From: Astropecten irregularis | Lineage: Eukaryota; Echinodermata; Asteroidea; Paxillosida; Astropectinidae | Reading direction: 5' to 3' | Assembly: GCA_963971285.1 (NCBI GenBank) | Contig: OZ020246.1 | Location: 12,817,217 to 12,881,216 of the forward strand | DNA: 64,000 nt | Shown: one piece after another, positions 1 through 11,257 of the stretch | Layout: every line of letters begins with the position of its first letter | How positions within the stretch are numbered: position 1 is the stretch's first letter | Notes under the pieces: generated by a model | Told to the model about the DNA's origin: nothing | The model's database searches: none | What the model saw: the letters and a program-made list of their open reading frames with translations, nothing else | Made by a program: the position numbers and the translations under genes

Positions 1-1030
1 CGTGGTAGATGCAAGATTCTTAGCCCAGTGATGAAGAGTTGTTTCTTCCGAGGTCGCATCATTCTTATTTGCTTTCCAAACTCCCAAAAGATCTGCAAGT
101 TCATCATCAACACTGCTGTCTTCTCTCAGCTTTCCGCATCCTTGTTCAGAAAAGGCATTGTCTGGAAGCCTGCATCGGTCTTTTCCCACTGCTACCTCTC
201 TTCTCCTAAGCTGCTTGGTTGAGCTGCATCTTGGTTCTGTTTTGCTGAAACAGGCTTTAGGTGTTGATTTCTTGGAGGCAGTAGAGTTGATACTTGTTTG
301 CTTCATCAACTCAGATAACTCCATACAGACTGTTTTCATATTGGGAGCTTTGTTCTCTTCCACTCTAGGCTGATCCGCATGTTCTACATCTTTGCTTGTG
401 GTTTGCTGTGGAGCAGGAAAGACCATCTGAGATGACGCTTGGCTCGGTTGATTATTCAGGCCATCAAAGTCAATGGGTTGAACAGTTGGTGGTTGCTCAG
501 GCTGGCTGTCTGCAATTGTTTGAGCCTCATGTTTGCCATCAGATGACTGTAGAGCCATGAGTTGATTGGGCTGGCTTTCAGCTGTTCCTTGCATGGTATA
601 TCCAACATTCTTAGCCCAGTGATGAAGAGTTGTTTCTTCCGAGGTCGCATCATTCTTATTTGCTTTCCAAACTCCCAAGAGATCTGCAAGTTCATCATCT
701 ATGCTTGTTTCGTTTCTCAGCTCTCTGCTCCCAGTTACAGAGGAGGTGTTTTCTTGGCATTCCTTGTTTTTGCGTTGACCTCTGCCCACAGTTACCTCTC
801 TGGATTTCCTCCGAACCTGCTTGCTTGAGCTAGACCTTGGTTCTGCTTTGTTCCTACAGACCTTCAGTGCTGATTTCTGGGAGCTAGCGATATGTGTCTG
901 CTTCATCAGTTGAGATAACTCCATGCTGACCTTTTTCATATCAGGTGCTTTGTTCCCTTTCACTTCATCAGGCTGATCCACAGGTTTTGCATCTGTGCTT
1001 GTGCTCTCCTCTGGAAGAGGAAATACTGCC
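1..1030 (-). repeat. ~591-bp (197-residue) diverged coding repeats
   Basis: The segment DELADLLGVWKANKND followed by ATSEETTLHHWAKN is encoded twice, with its Asp codon at 651 and again at 60, a spacing of 591 bp. Flanking matches include EENKAPNMKTVCMELSELMK versus KGNKAPDMKKVSMELSQLMK. A third, more diverged relative (ELRHDIVNEDELANLMS) lies near 1690. The second unit is cut by the window edge, so more may follow. Confidence 0.88.
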
Positions 1031-4000
1031 TGGGATGGTTCTTGAAGTAGTTGAGCTACTAGGCCATCACAGTCACTCAGAGGTTGAGGTGCTGTACCTT
1101 CAGAGGTACCAAGAGGAGCGGCTCTGTGTTGGCATTTTATCCGAAAGGTGCTGGATGAATCTAGAGTCTCCAGATGATTGCAATGCCTTTCAGGTGATTC
1201 TTGCCTGACTGAACCTACATTCCAGTGGGATGGTTCTTGAAGTGGTTGAGCTGCTAGGCCATCACAGTCACTCAGAGGTTGAGGTGCTGTACCTTCAGAG
1301 GTACCAAGAGGAGCGGCTCTGTGTTGGCATTTTATCCGAAAGGTGCTGGATGAATCTAGAGTCTCCAGATGATTGCAATGCCTTTCAGGTGATTCTTGCC
1401 TGACTGAACCTACATTCCAGTGGGATGGTTCTTGAAGTGGTTGAGCTGCTAGGCCATCACAGTCACTCAGAGGTTGAGGTGCTGTACCTTCAGAGGTACC
1501 AAGAGGAGCGGCTCTGTGTTGGCATTTTATCCGAAAGGTGCTGGATGAATCTAGAGTCTCCAGATGATTGCAATGCCTTTCAGGTGATTCTTGCCTGACT
1601 GATCCTACATTCCTCTCCTGAGGAGGAGCTGGTTCTTCCACAGATGCGTCCTGGTCATTTATTGATGAACCGCTCATGAGATTCGCAAGCTCGTCTTCAT
1701 TCACGATGTCATGTCTCAACTCCGTACCCATACACACAGGAATAGCATCCCCTCCTCCGTCAGGATTTCTAGGAGTCTCAGCCTCATCTTCACCATCTGC
1801 TTCGTGGTTGATCAGTTCTCTGACGCTGTCCTGAGGTGCACTTTGTTGGGCCAGGTTTCCTGCAAGCTCACTTTCCAAACCAGCCAGTATGTTGTCACAG
1901 TATGCTGCGCCACCAATGTAAGGTTCAGGTTTCTCCTCACTGAAGGCAGTGTCCTCTTGGTCGGTGGAGCCAGAGCCATCCCGATATGCGACAGCCGATA
2001 CATTGCATCCAGGTAGCACCTCTCCATTTGCATACTGGTTGAAGGTGCTCCATTCTGTTTCCTCTCGAGGTACGCTTCGTTCTCTCTGAGAGATTTCTTC
2101 AAGAATCCGGCTGACATAATCCAAGACAGTGACGTTGTTCTCCCTCACAGGCTCAGCAGAAGCAGTTTGACTGTCGGCTGGATCTTCTGGGTAAGCCGGA
2201 TGTTGTTCTTCCGACAGATCTTGCCTCAGCAGAATCGCCTCATTTGCTTGCTTTGTGTTTCCATGAGTCATGTTTTCCCGTGGCACACATTCAGAGGCTG
2301 TCAATTCACTCGCTGCTGGTCGCAGGTCCACTTTGTCTGATTGACTCACTCTCACCTCTGCAATTTGAGGCTCACTTTGTACCTTCCTGAACATCGTATC
2401 TGTTGCTCCAGACATAATCCTTGCTTCTGTTGAGGATGTCGCTTTTGATCCCAGTACATTGGTCTTGCTGTTCGGTACATGGAATCGTATTTGTATGATA
2501 GGCTGAGAGTCTCTCCTCATTTGTCTCACCCGAGCACGAGTATCCAAGCCGTACCATGAAGCGATGTTCCTTATCAGTGCTCTTCGTCTGTGGCTGTCAT
2601 GACGACAGTGATGACATCGTCCTGCTGCTACTCCACTTGCACCTATCAGTTTCCCTGTTGATGCAGTCTTGGTACGATAACCACATTGGGCATAGGCACA
2701 AATCGTCAGCACCTTCATCCTCATGGAACGAGGTGGGGAGCAATTTGCATCCATTCTTTTGTTCTCCCCGATACTCCAGTCCTCAATCTCCATGTATACG
2801 GTCTCTTCAGCATCAGTCTCCATAGCGATTGCATCTGTCTCCATGGGAACTGTCTCCATACCATCACTATCAGTCTCCATGGTTTCCATGATATCTTGGC
2901 CATACTCTCTGCTGTATCCAATGGCTGGTGCCCAGAGGCGGGATCTCTTTGATTTCTTCCTGTTCTTCTTATTATTGTTGTTGAAGTTGGAATTTGGACA
3001 TTCAAAGTCACCCAGGTCTGTATGCTCGATGCCTGAAAAGAAACAAAGGACATGAAACAAAGTGTTTAAATTGTGGATTGTTAAAGTTATGATGCAGGTC
3101 AGCATTTCAGTCAGTCGCTTCACAAACCAAATTTTAATATGAATGCACCAGAGAATGAGATAATATTGGTGCATGTTTTAATCATCTTTTGGTCGAACAA
3201 AGCATTTTACTCATTGAAAAGTGAAAAATCTGGAAATGCTCAAAACACAATAACATCATACAAAAAGGATATATATTTGTAATACAGATGTCAACAGTTA
3301 TATGCGACTCAAGTACGCAAATTAATCTGGCTATTTTGCCATATTGTGCTGTCTGTTGTTGGGTTTTACTTTCTATCAGCCATGCATTCAACTTTCGGAA
3401 CCTGGTTGGACTACCCTTTCAATTAAAGCATCATAATTTTGCAAGATTAATCAATAAGCAAACGATACAATCATAAATTGACTCAAATTGACTGGAGTTA
3501 AATAATTAACTTGACTCGACTCGACATTCTTGACCTAAATAACTCGACTTGACTCAAGTCACTTTTTTAAAGTGACTCAACTCGACTCAACTTGAGTCAC
3601 ACATAACAGTGACTTGTTACAACTCTACTATGAAGTTTCCCCAGAAAGTTTGACACCCAAGGAGTTGTACAAAAATCACTACACGGAGACTTTCTGAAAT
3701 GGCCAACATTTCTAATTGTTTTGCTACTCACCATTGCAAGAGTTTTGGTCCATGAGTGATCCGTGCTCCTCCCAAGTGCCTTCCTCATTCTCATAGATGG
3801 TGATGTTGACTGATATTATGTATGGACGAACATCTGTAAAAAACAAAATGAGAGAAAACAATTCTTATCTGTGGATTCTGTGCCTCTATGGAGGGACTGA
3901 AGCAAGGGAACTGTTGCCCCCTCCCAAATTACAACAATAACAACAAACAAATGAATGGGAGAGAAGGGAGAGACAATTTTTTGTTAACACAGAATTAGAT

Positions 4001-7000
4001 ACAAAGAGTGTGGTATCCCCTGATGTTTTTTGTTCCCCTCAATTTTTGTGCGTTATTTCATTTTAATTTCTGTATCAATATGATTGAAATTGTTTTTGAT
4101 CTTATTCCCCTAACAGTGCTTTTGAATTGTTTATTATTTCCCCTAGGCTTAAAGACTGGATAGATCGAGCTTCAGGCAGTGATGAACTAGTGATAACAAA
4201 CCATAATTGTGGACCCTTTCGTGGATTGCCCGTACATGTACAGTGTAAGTGTACAGTGAAGGTATATGAGAAATGCATGGTGGAACAGTTTGCGGTAGCA
4301 TTTTGCACATAAAATTCCATAGGCTGTGAAAAGGTCTATGTAAGTGGAAAATGCCTTTCAACTTACCAGTTTCCTTTACATGTCTTGGTGATCTTGTCTT
4401 TCCTCCGAACCCCTTACATTGACAGGTGTAGAAGGCAATGACAAGAAGCCAGGTCGCCACGGTCATGATGGTGGTACCTTGATCATCAGGTGATTCCTCA
4501 GACAGGAACCAGGAGACTGTGAGAGCATGCATGGTGACACTGATGAGATGATGACGCCTTGGTTGTCCGAGTCCTAGCTGGCTGGACCTCAGCAGTATGG
4601 ACGGGTTGAAGCAGCCAAGATGGTTGGTCATGCTGGACTTGATGGCTTGAAGTCGACGGCTGACTGCATCCCAGAGAAGACATGCAATCCAAACCAACAT
4701 GGAGACTCGTACACTGGGCAGGAAGATCACAGAAAGCACCAGGAAGATGGATGCCATTTTGGTCGGCCTCATCAAGCGCCGCAACGCACTCACTAAACGC
4801 CTCAACTGCCAGGACTGATCAACAAGATGAAGCCGATGATCATTAGGATGAAAGCAGTAGCGAGGACGTTTGATCTTCTGGGGTCTCCTGTGGATGTCTC
4901 TGCGAAGAAGCTGAATCAGGAGGATGGCGATCCCCAAGAAGCTGGAGAAGATGGACAACTGACCAATGATGGTGAGGGTCGGTAGTCCTTGCTCTCTGAT
5001 CCAACGTGCGGTAGTGATGAACTCCAGAGCAACCCCAAGGAGTCGGTCATGGAAGAGGCTAGTGATGTATGTCAAATGTGAACCTATCCAGGCTACTCCA
5101 CATAGCTAATGAGAAATTTTCAAGTAAGAAGGAAATTATTATTTTTTTCATATTTATGTCCACTGATTTATTGATTAAATAGATTAATAAATTTGTCTGT
5201 GCAATGCCAAATGTATATCATGCTTGGATATTCAGATGAGATAAGATGAGATGAGATTAGATGAGATGAGAGGAAACTGAATTGAAACAATGAGGTGAGA
5301 CGAGACAAAACGATGAGATGAGATGATACAAGAAGATGAGATAAGACGAGAAGATGAGATCAGATGAGATGAATGTGACAAGAAGATCATATGAAAAGAT
5401 GAGATGAGACAGGAAGATGAAATGAGATAGGATTATTTTGCAGAGCAACTCACCATGGAATTGCCAGACTCCAGTTCTGTCGAAATCACCTCAGGCGGGA
5501 CAGCTGAAGTTATCCCTTTGCTACCGCCAGATGACAGTGCAAATTGCCAAAGAGATGGATGGTATTCGACAGGTACTCCTCCAGAATGAATGGGCTCGTC
5601 AGGAGAAGCGCTGGTCCTCAGGCACAAGGTGCCTGGTGATGGTGTTGTGCCGGTGGTCGGGCAATTGTCACTGGAGCTTGCAAGTTCCATGGGAGTTGGT
5701 GTTTCTTTTGCATGGTCCACATCAGGAGATGGCGGCATTCCCAGGGAAACTTGGCGGTGCTCAACAGGTAGACCATCCGTCTGATCATCAGAAGTGACCG
5801 GGACAGAGGGTGAACTGGCCGCAGATGTCACTAGGTGGTCGGTGAACTGGTCAGCGGTCAGCGATGGTCCAATTGGTGGAACTCCGAAGAGTGCACCATG
5901 GAACCACTTGGAGATGGTAGTCCAAGTTGAACCCATCTGGTCCATTCCACATAGCTAATTGTGGATCAAGCATATACCATTGAACGCTCAGTAATGTCTT
6001 AAAAAGTTGGGATGGGATGGGATGGGATGAGATCAGATCAGATGGGATGGGATGAGACGAGAAGATGAGATGGGACAAGAAGATGAGATGAGACAAGATG
6101 ATGAGATGAGACAAGATGATGAGATGAGACGAGATGAGATGAGAACATGAGACAAGAAGATGAGATGGGAGGATGATATGAGACAAGAATATGCATATGA
6201 GATGGGAGGATGAGACAAGAAGATGAGATGAGACAATTACAAGAAGATGAGGTGATATTAGGTGAGATTATTTTGCAGAAGATTTGATATCCATAACAAT
6301 GTTAAGATGCTACTCACCGTGGAATTGCCTGGTGATGGTGTTGTGCCGGTGGTCGGGCAAGTGTCACTGGAGCTTGCAAGTTCAATGGGAGTTGGTGTTT
6401 CTTTTGCACGGTCCACATCAGGAGATGGCGGCATTCCCAGGGAAACTTGGCGGTGCTCAACAGGTAGACCATCCGTCTGATCAGAGATGACCGGAACGGA
6501 GGCCGAACTGGCCACAGATGTCACTAGGTGGTCGGTGAACTGGTCGGCGGTCAGCGATGGTCCAATTGGTGCAACTCCAAAGAGTGCACCGTGGAACCAC
6601 TTGGAGATGGTAGTCCAAGTGGAACCCATCTGGGCCACTCCACATAGCTAATTTTGAATCAAGCATATACCATTGAACGCTCAGAAATGTCTTAAAAAGT
6701 TATTGAGATGAAATAAGGTGAAATAAGATGAGATAGGATGAGATGGGATGGGATGGGCTGAGATAAGGTGAGATGAGATTAAATAAGATAGGATAAGATG
6801 AGATGAGATAAGATGAGAGGAGAGGAGAAGATGAGATGAGATGAGATGTGATTGGATGGGATGGGAGGAGATGAGATGGGATTAGATAAGATAGGATGAG
6901 ATGAGATGGTGTGAGATGGGATGGGATGGGATGGGATGAGATCAGATCAGATGGGATTGGATGAGACGAAAAGATGAGATGAGACAAGAAGATGAGATGA

Positions 7001-9554
7001 GACAAGAAGATGAGACGAGACGAGATGAGAAGATAAGATGAGACGAGAAGATGAGATGAGATGAGATGAGATGAGATGGGAGGATGATATGAGACAAGAA
7101 GATGCATATGAGATGGGAGGATGATATGAGACAAGAAGATGCATATGAGATGGGAAGGGGAGACAATTACAAGAAGATGAGATGATATGAGGTGAGATTA
7201 TTTTACACTGTTAAGATGCAACTCACCGTGGAATTGCCAGGTGATGGTGTTGTGCCGGTGGTCGGGCAAGTGTCACTGGAGCTTGCTAGTTCCATGGGAG
7301 TTGGTGTTTCTTTAGCTCGGTCCACATCAGGAGATGGCGGCATTCCCAGGGAAACTTGGCGGTGCTCAACAGGTAGACCATCCGTCTGATCATCAGAAGT
7401 GACCGGGACGGAGGGTGAACTGGCCGCAGATGTCACTAGGTGGTCGGTGAACTGGTCAGCGGTCAGCGATGGTCCAATTGGTGGAACTCCAAAGAGTACA
7501 CCATGGAACCACTTGGAGATGGTAGTCCAAGTATAACCCACCTGGGCTACTCCACATAGCTAAGTGTGGATCAAGCATATACCATTGAACCATTATTGAT
7601 GTCTTAATCAGTTTCAATGAGGAAATTTACATTTATTTTACCACACTGCTGGAAGAAATCCGTACGATTACCCAATTCATAAAACACTGCAATGCTTAGG
7701 GTCTCAAAGAGCAAACTTCATTTCCTAGCTATCAGTTTTGGCAATGTCAAGCGTGCAATAAGAAGTAAATTAACTAAGAAAACTAAAATCACATTTAACA
7801 TATTCCCCCCCCCCCATGGTACAAGTGCAAAAACGACAAAGATATAAAAGGAAAAAAAATAACCAAAATCACACGGGCACAGAAATCAAATGACTCAGAA
7901 TAAGTAAGTTATTTTCTTGACTTTTTTTTTTCAATTTATTTATTATTGATGTACTGTATAACTTTTTCTTGGGGGATTATCTTAATTATTTAGTACTGCA
8001 CGATTTTCATATTTTGTTACTTTATGTCCTATGTAGGTATGTAGGTCTAAGTTGGAATATTTATAAACGTTATAAGGTGAATTTATTTTAGATTTGCCTA
8101 GTGCTATTAATCTATCTGTAATAACTACCATTAGCAAAAATTATTATTATGCAAATTAGTATACCGGTACTCTTATTAATCAGAACCTTCACTGTATGAC
8201 TGATGAAAAAAATTGACATTAAGGCTTAATCACGTTTTCTTATTTTTTTTCCTCCATTTTTTGCCGATAACCGTATGTTTTTCGTTGTACATTAGGCAAT
8301 ATTCAATAATGTATTGGGTCGCAAAAATTTTTTTAAAGGTAATATCATACTTTGGTTTTTGTCAAAGAAATGCAGATTCGTGGACAAAAATATGAAGGAA
8401 GATACAGTAACAGTCATTTGTGGAATTACAAGTCCCATACGGTGCCCACTTTTTGAGAAATAAAAAGTGAAAAACGGCCACGGTTTTTCTTAAGTCTTTT
8501 CTCTTTTATTTTTGATCTTTAAATGATCAAAAATAATTTCGGTCACTCTTTTCTTGATAAACACAGCATTTCAGGTAGGAGAATTTTAGCGGTATATTTC
8601 TACCATCACCATCTTTATACCCTGTATTAAAGTTGTAGGTAAATCTGTGAAAATTTCTGTTTGGGTAGGCCTACGTTACCAATCCTGTTCTGTACCTTTA
8701 AGATCTTACTCTTTTTCATTTGTATTATCTCTATTTGTTGTTATCATGTGAGTGGTTTTATGGTTTCATGGCTTCTGACTGGCAAAAGTCAGGTATCCTA
8801 ACAATGCTACCCAAATATGATAGTACCTTTGAAATAGTCTACATAAAAAGATGGTATTTTGGTACAATATCATAGAACTAACAATGAAATGGGAACTCAC
8901 CGTGGAATTGCCAGGTGATGGTGTTGTGCCGGTGGTCGGGCAAGTGTCACTGGAGCTTGCAAGTTCCATGGGAGTTGGTGTTTCTTTTGCACGGTCCACA
9001 TCAGGAGATGGCGGCATTCCCAGGGAAACTTGGCGGTGCTCAACAGGTAGACCATCCGTCTGATCATCAGAAGTGACCTGGACGGAGGGTGAACTGGCCG
9101 CAGATGTCACAAGGTGGTCGGTGAACTGGTCGGCGGTCAGCAGTGGTCCGGTCCGGGGGAAGCATCCCCTCACCGGGATGTCTGTCGGGAGCCTCATCAG
9201 CATCTCAAGCAAGGCGGCGGCGGGTGCTGTTGCATCCCGGGCGTCATCAGTTGACAGCTCTCGCCAGAGGTCTTGAGAAGCGGGGTCGAATCCGACAGAC
9301 AGGCGATCCACTTGGATCGGTGGCCCCCACACAGGGGGCAGGCCAGGAGTGGGCAACAGGTGGCATCCAGGTGACGCCGGCGGAACCGGCATCACATCAG
9401 TCGCAGTCTCCGGCTTAGTACCAACGGCTTGCAGGGTGGGTGTCGACGGTGGAATTGTCGACACCTGGCTTATCATCAGCCCCATCATCCACAAACCGAT
9501 GGTCATCAGGGTCACAACATTCCTGAAGGGAAGTTGCTTCATCAACAATAACAT
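1..9554 (-). CDS. Unrecognised large repetitive multi-pass membrane protein gene (3' end outside window)
   Basis: I do not recognise the family. Exons that join in frame (high to low): 9554-8901, 7559-7227, 6647-6318, 5954-5454, 5105-4367, 3833-3732, 3032 to beyond 1. Phases are 0,0,0,0,1,1, and about 1,900 residues are visible with no stop. The start MLLLMKQL (9554) precedes a hydrophobic signal-like stretch and has A at -3. An in-frame ATG at 9884 would add 110 residues and is less likely. The ectodomain is Pro/Ser/Thr-rich (mucin-like) and built from repeats containing LTADQFTDHLVTS. The 739-bp exon encodes about four hydrophobic segments (exon residues 44-67, 117-145, 187-201 weak, 211-228). 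The tail begins with VRPYIISVNITIYENEEG, then has a basic NNNNKKNRKKSKRS patch, METD repeats, a Cys/His cluster (CAYAQC ... CHHCRHDSH), a triple 65-residue repeat and ~197-residue repeats. Exon joining rests on phase agreement and splice-site consensus only. Confidence 0.72.
1032..1616 (-). repeat. Three 195-bp (65-residue) in-frame tandem repeats in coding exon
   Basis: Units begin at about 1032, 1227 and 1422 with a period of exactly 195 bp, and are nearly identical over their whole length. Each encodes a 65-residue block with VGSVRQESPERHCNHLETL, then TSEGTAPQPLSDCDGL. Because 195 is divisible by three, the frame is kept. The near-identity means the amplification is recent or is being homogenised. 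The block is itself related to part of the larger ~197-residue repeat downstream (compare SDCDGL...PSQAVFPLP with DFDGL...SSQMVFPAP). Confidence 0.92.
5233..5437. repeat. GATGA/GAGAT-type degenerate satellite in intron
   Basis: Short-period purine-rich repeat (variants of GATGAGATGA with AGAAGATGAG) filling the intron between the membrane exon and the third duplicated exon of the unrecognised gene. In the transcript (minus strand) it reads as TCATCTCATCT, a long pyrimidine-rich run. Frequent interruptions mean it is old or composite. Open frames here (Ser/His/Leu/Ile-rich) are by-products of the repeat. Confidence 0.9.
6002..6270. repeat. GATGA-type satellite in intron between duplicated exons
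   Basis: Same repeat type as at 5.2-5.4 kb, with GGGATG variants at its left side and AAGATGAGATG variants to the right. It fills the intron between duplicated exons 5454-5954 and 6318-6647. The repeat was probably part of the duplicated unit and may have promoted unequal crossing-over. Confidence 0.9.
6702..7201. repeat. Longest GATGA-type satellite, between duplicated exons
   Basis: About 500 bp of GATGA, GATGG and AGATGAGAC variants between exons 6318-6647 and 7227-7559. It includes a local duplication of a ~45-bp block (GAGGATGATATGAGACAAG) near 7080-7150. Copy number here is likely to vary between individuals. Confidence 0.9.
8333..8701. mobile_element. Chimeric TTAA-ended short inverted-repeat element
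   Basis: The left end (TTAAAGGTAATATCATACTT) belongs to the commonest small element of the window. The right end (CCAATCCTGTTCTGTACC then TTTAA) belongs to a second, related family seen at 33551 and 61719. The element therefore joins two subfamilies. It lies in the first intron of the unrecognised gene. It is non-coding and of MITE size (369 bp). Confidence 0.7.
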
Positions 9555-9900
9555 CTTCTCGGAGAATAATATTATTGTAGGAGATGGCACAAAAAGCTCG
9601 AAAAAAGTCGCAATCAAATCAAGAAGGTAGTCCTCGCTCGAAGAGATCAAAAAGTGTTCTGAAGGGTTTGTTGGTAAACTCTGCTCGTTAGATACAGCTT
9701 CAGCGCGTTTTGTATTGTGACGTCGAGCAAGATTCGGCGAGCGATGGCAACGGGGAGTAGACGCGCGCGTGAGCGTTCTGCACACGGGTGCGTTTCGGCA
9801 CGCACGTTTGTGACGTTTCGCTGATCTCAGCCAATGATCAACTCGCAAAGTTTGCCAAAGAACGAAACTAGGTTTTTTTTTCACGGCCGCGAAAACGCAA
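9555..9900 (-). promoter_or_regulatory. CpG-rich 5' region of the unrecognised membrane-protein gene
   Basis: The sequence just upstream of the chosen ATG is markedly richer in CpG (for example GACGCGCGCGTGAGCG near 9760) than its surroundings. It contains GTGACGTC and a CCAATGATC box (plus-strand reading, near 9831). This fits a 5'UTR and promoter on the minus strand. No TATA box was identified. The assignment is by position and composition. Confidence 0.4.
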
Positions 9901-11127
9901 CTTCGAACTGCCCAGAAATTATTAACACTTAAATTTCGAAACGAAATTTGAGATGAACATCAGAAATTGGTTTCATTGAGAAAAATAGTGACGTGAAAAA
10001 AGCAAAACATCAATAATCAGATACATTTTTTGCTCTGTTTAAGTTACAAGGAGAAAAGTATCTGATAGTCACTTCGAGAATAGAACTTTTTTTGGTTTTG
10101 TTCCGAGTGCCCGGCTTCGACAAAATCCTCAGAAATGCCGTGTTCACATGATGCGAATGCACAATAATGTTACAGTGCCGGTCTTTTTCATTATTATACT
10201 ACCGGTTTACCAGGCAGGTTTTACATGTAATTATTAGCACATTGTCTCTAGCTTATAAAAACTATGATGATTGTTGGCAAAACTTTTGTGAGAGTTCATT
10301 CAAAGTCTCTGTTCTTTACATGCAAATTGCTCGTGTGCAACTCCTCGCGGCAATCGGAGCGTTTACATTTTGAACGCATGCCAATTTTTTTCTTTTAGAG
10401 TTATCGGCCAACAATTGATAATTATGTTGAAAATCTAAGGAAATGTTTCTTCTCGTCTTTGGTTGCAGCAACGAAATCATAATTGATTCTGCCGAACTTT
10501 GAAATCTAGGCCTACCCTCCGGCATGCACCCACATCCTTGACTACGGTAGGTGAGCTAGACGGGGACATTTCATTCGTTGAGATCGTCCGGGGGTTCGGG
10601 ACGAGCGGTCGTCAATTCTCGGTCCTTTCATCCGTCCGTATGCGGTGCTGTTGTGCTTTCTGTATCATGTTGCGGTCCATAAATGCGACCTGGCCCTCGT
10701 CCACAGGTCGGGTCCATGTCTCGGTATACTACAATCCCCGCCCTGCTGAACAACCATGCCGGTCTGACCGGTGGTCTCGGCAGTGAACACCACGCCCGAC
10801 TTAGCGCCTTTTGGCGGCTGCCGCCTACGATTCTGTCAAGGCTCAAATCGCGACTTCCGAATTCGGCCAACGGCCCACAGCCAAGGAAACCATTCGAAAT
10901 GAGCAGGCCAACCTCCCCTGGCACTAATAAACTGGCCATTGATTTATTTTATTATCATGCATCAATAGTGGCATATCTAGGCAAAACGGCGCCCGGGCAA
11001 GCACCTGAAATTGCGCCCCTAATTCCAACTTCGGATGGTAATGAAACAAAAAATCAGACAATTTGAAATGTTCTTTCTTTGTTCAGTACATGTATACAGG
11101 CATTTGTTTTCTCCTTTTTGGGGGCTT
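9900..11127. other. Gene-free stretch with a CpG-rich block at 10500-10900
   Basis: No exon could be supported. From about 10500 to 10900 base composition shifts to GC-rich with many CpG (TCGTCCGGGGGTTCGGGACG), unlike the AT-rich flanks. It may be an unmethylated island, an upstream 5' exon of the neighbouring gene, or a fragment of a foreign or mobile sequence. The open frames on both strands show no recognisable protein. Confidence 0.4.
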
Positions 11128-11180
11128 TTGTACGGAAGAGTATAAGGGCCACCTGCAAAAAAATTTTTTCGAGTTGCTAT

Positions 11181-11257
11181 CTCGCCGCGGCGAGTTACTA
11201 TCTCGCCGCGGCGAGTTACTATCTCGCCGCGGCGAGTTACTATCTCGCCGCGGCGAG
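11181..11257. repeat. 21-bp subrepeats of a self-complementary motif, left arm of foldback
   Basis: Four copies of the perfect 14-bp palindrome CTCGCCGCGGCGAG start at 11181, 11202, 11223 and 11244, spaced by TTACTAT. The period is exactly 21 bp. The right arm carries two copies of the same motif. Confidence 0.95.

Larger units (their letters stand above)
5454..7559 (-). repeat. Tandem array of three duplicated phase-0 coding exons
   Basis: Exons 7227-7559 (111 codons), 6318-6647 (110 codons) and 5454-5954 (167 codons) are close copies. Each begins LCG and contains TWTTISKWFHG, then LTADQFTDHLVTS, GLPVEHRQVSLGMPPSPD and CPTTGTTPSPG. Each is bounded by a CTTAG or ATTAG acceptor and a GTGAGT donor, and all are phase 0, so any number of copies keeps the frame. 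The intron side also repeats: beyond each acceptor lies a shared AGCATATACCATTGAAC block. The 501-bp copy has an extra ~57 codons before its end, including GGVPVEYHPSLWQFALSSGG, itself a diverged version of the core motif. The last ~80 codons of exon 1 (8901-9150) match the 3' part of the same unit. Confidence 0.85.

Noticed and set aside
4149-4366. Extension of the membrane exon reading frame through 4366 to 4149
   Set aside because: A GTAAGT donor at 4366-4361 joins in phase with the exon at 3833-3732; the extension is intron.
5257-7166. Several long Ser/His/Leu/Ile-rich open frames on the minus strand
   Set aside because: They are translations of the GATGA satellite in introns, with no splice or homology support.
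10628-11066. Overlapping open frames on both strands in the CpG-rich block
   Set aside because: GC-rich sequence gives few stops in all frames, and neither product shows a domain or splice support.
11181-11257. Regular 21-bp repeat array resembling a small CRISPR
   Set aside because: The repeat and spacer are both constant (TTACTAT each time), the array lies in the arm of an inverted-repeat element, and the genome is animal.
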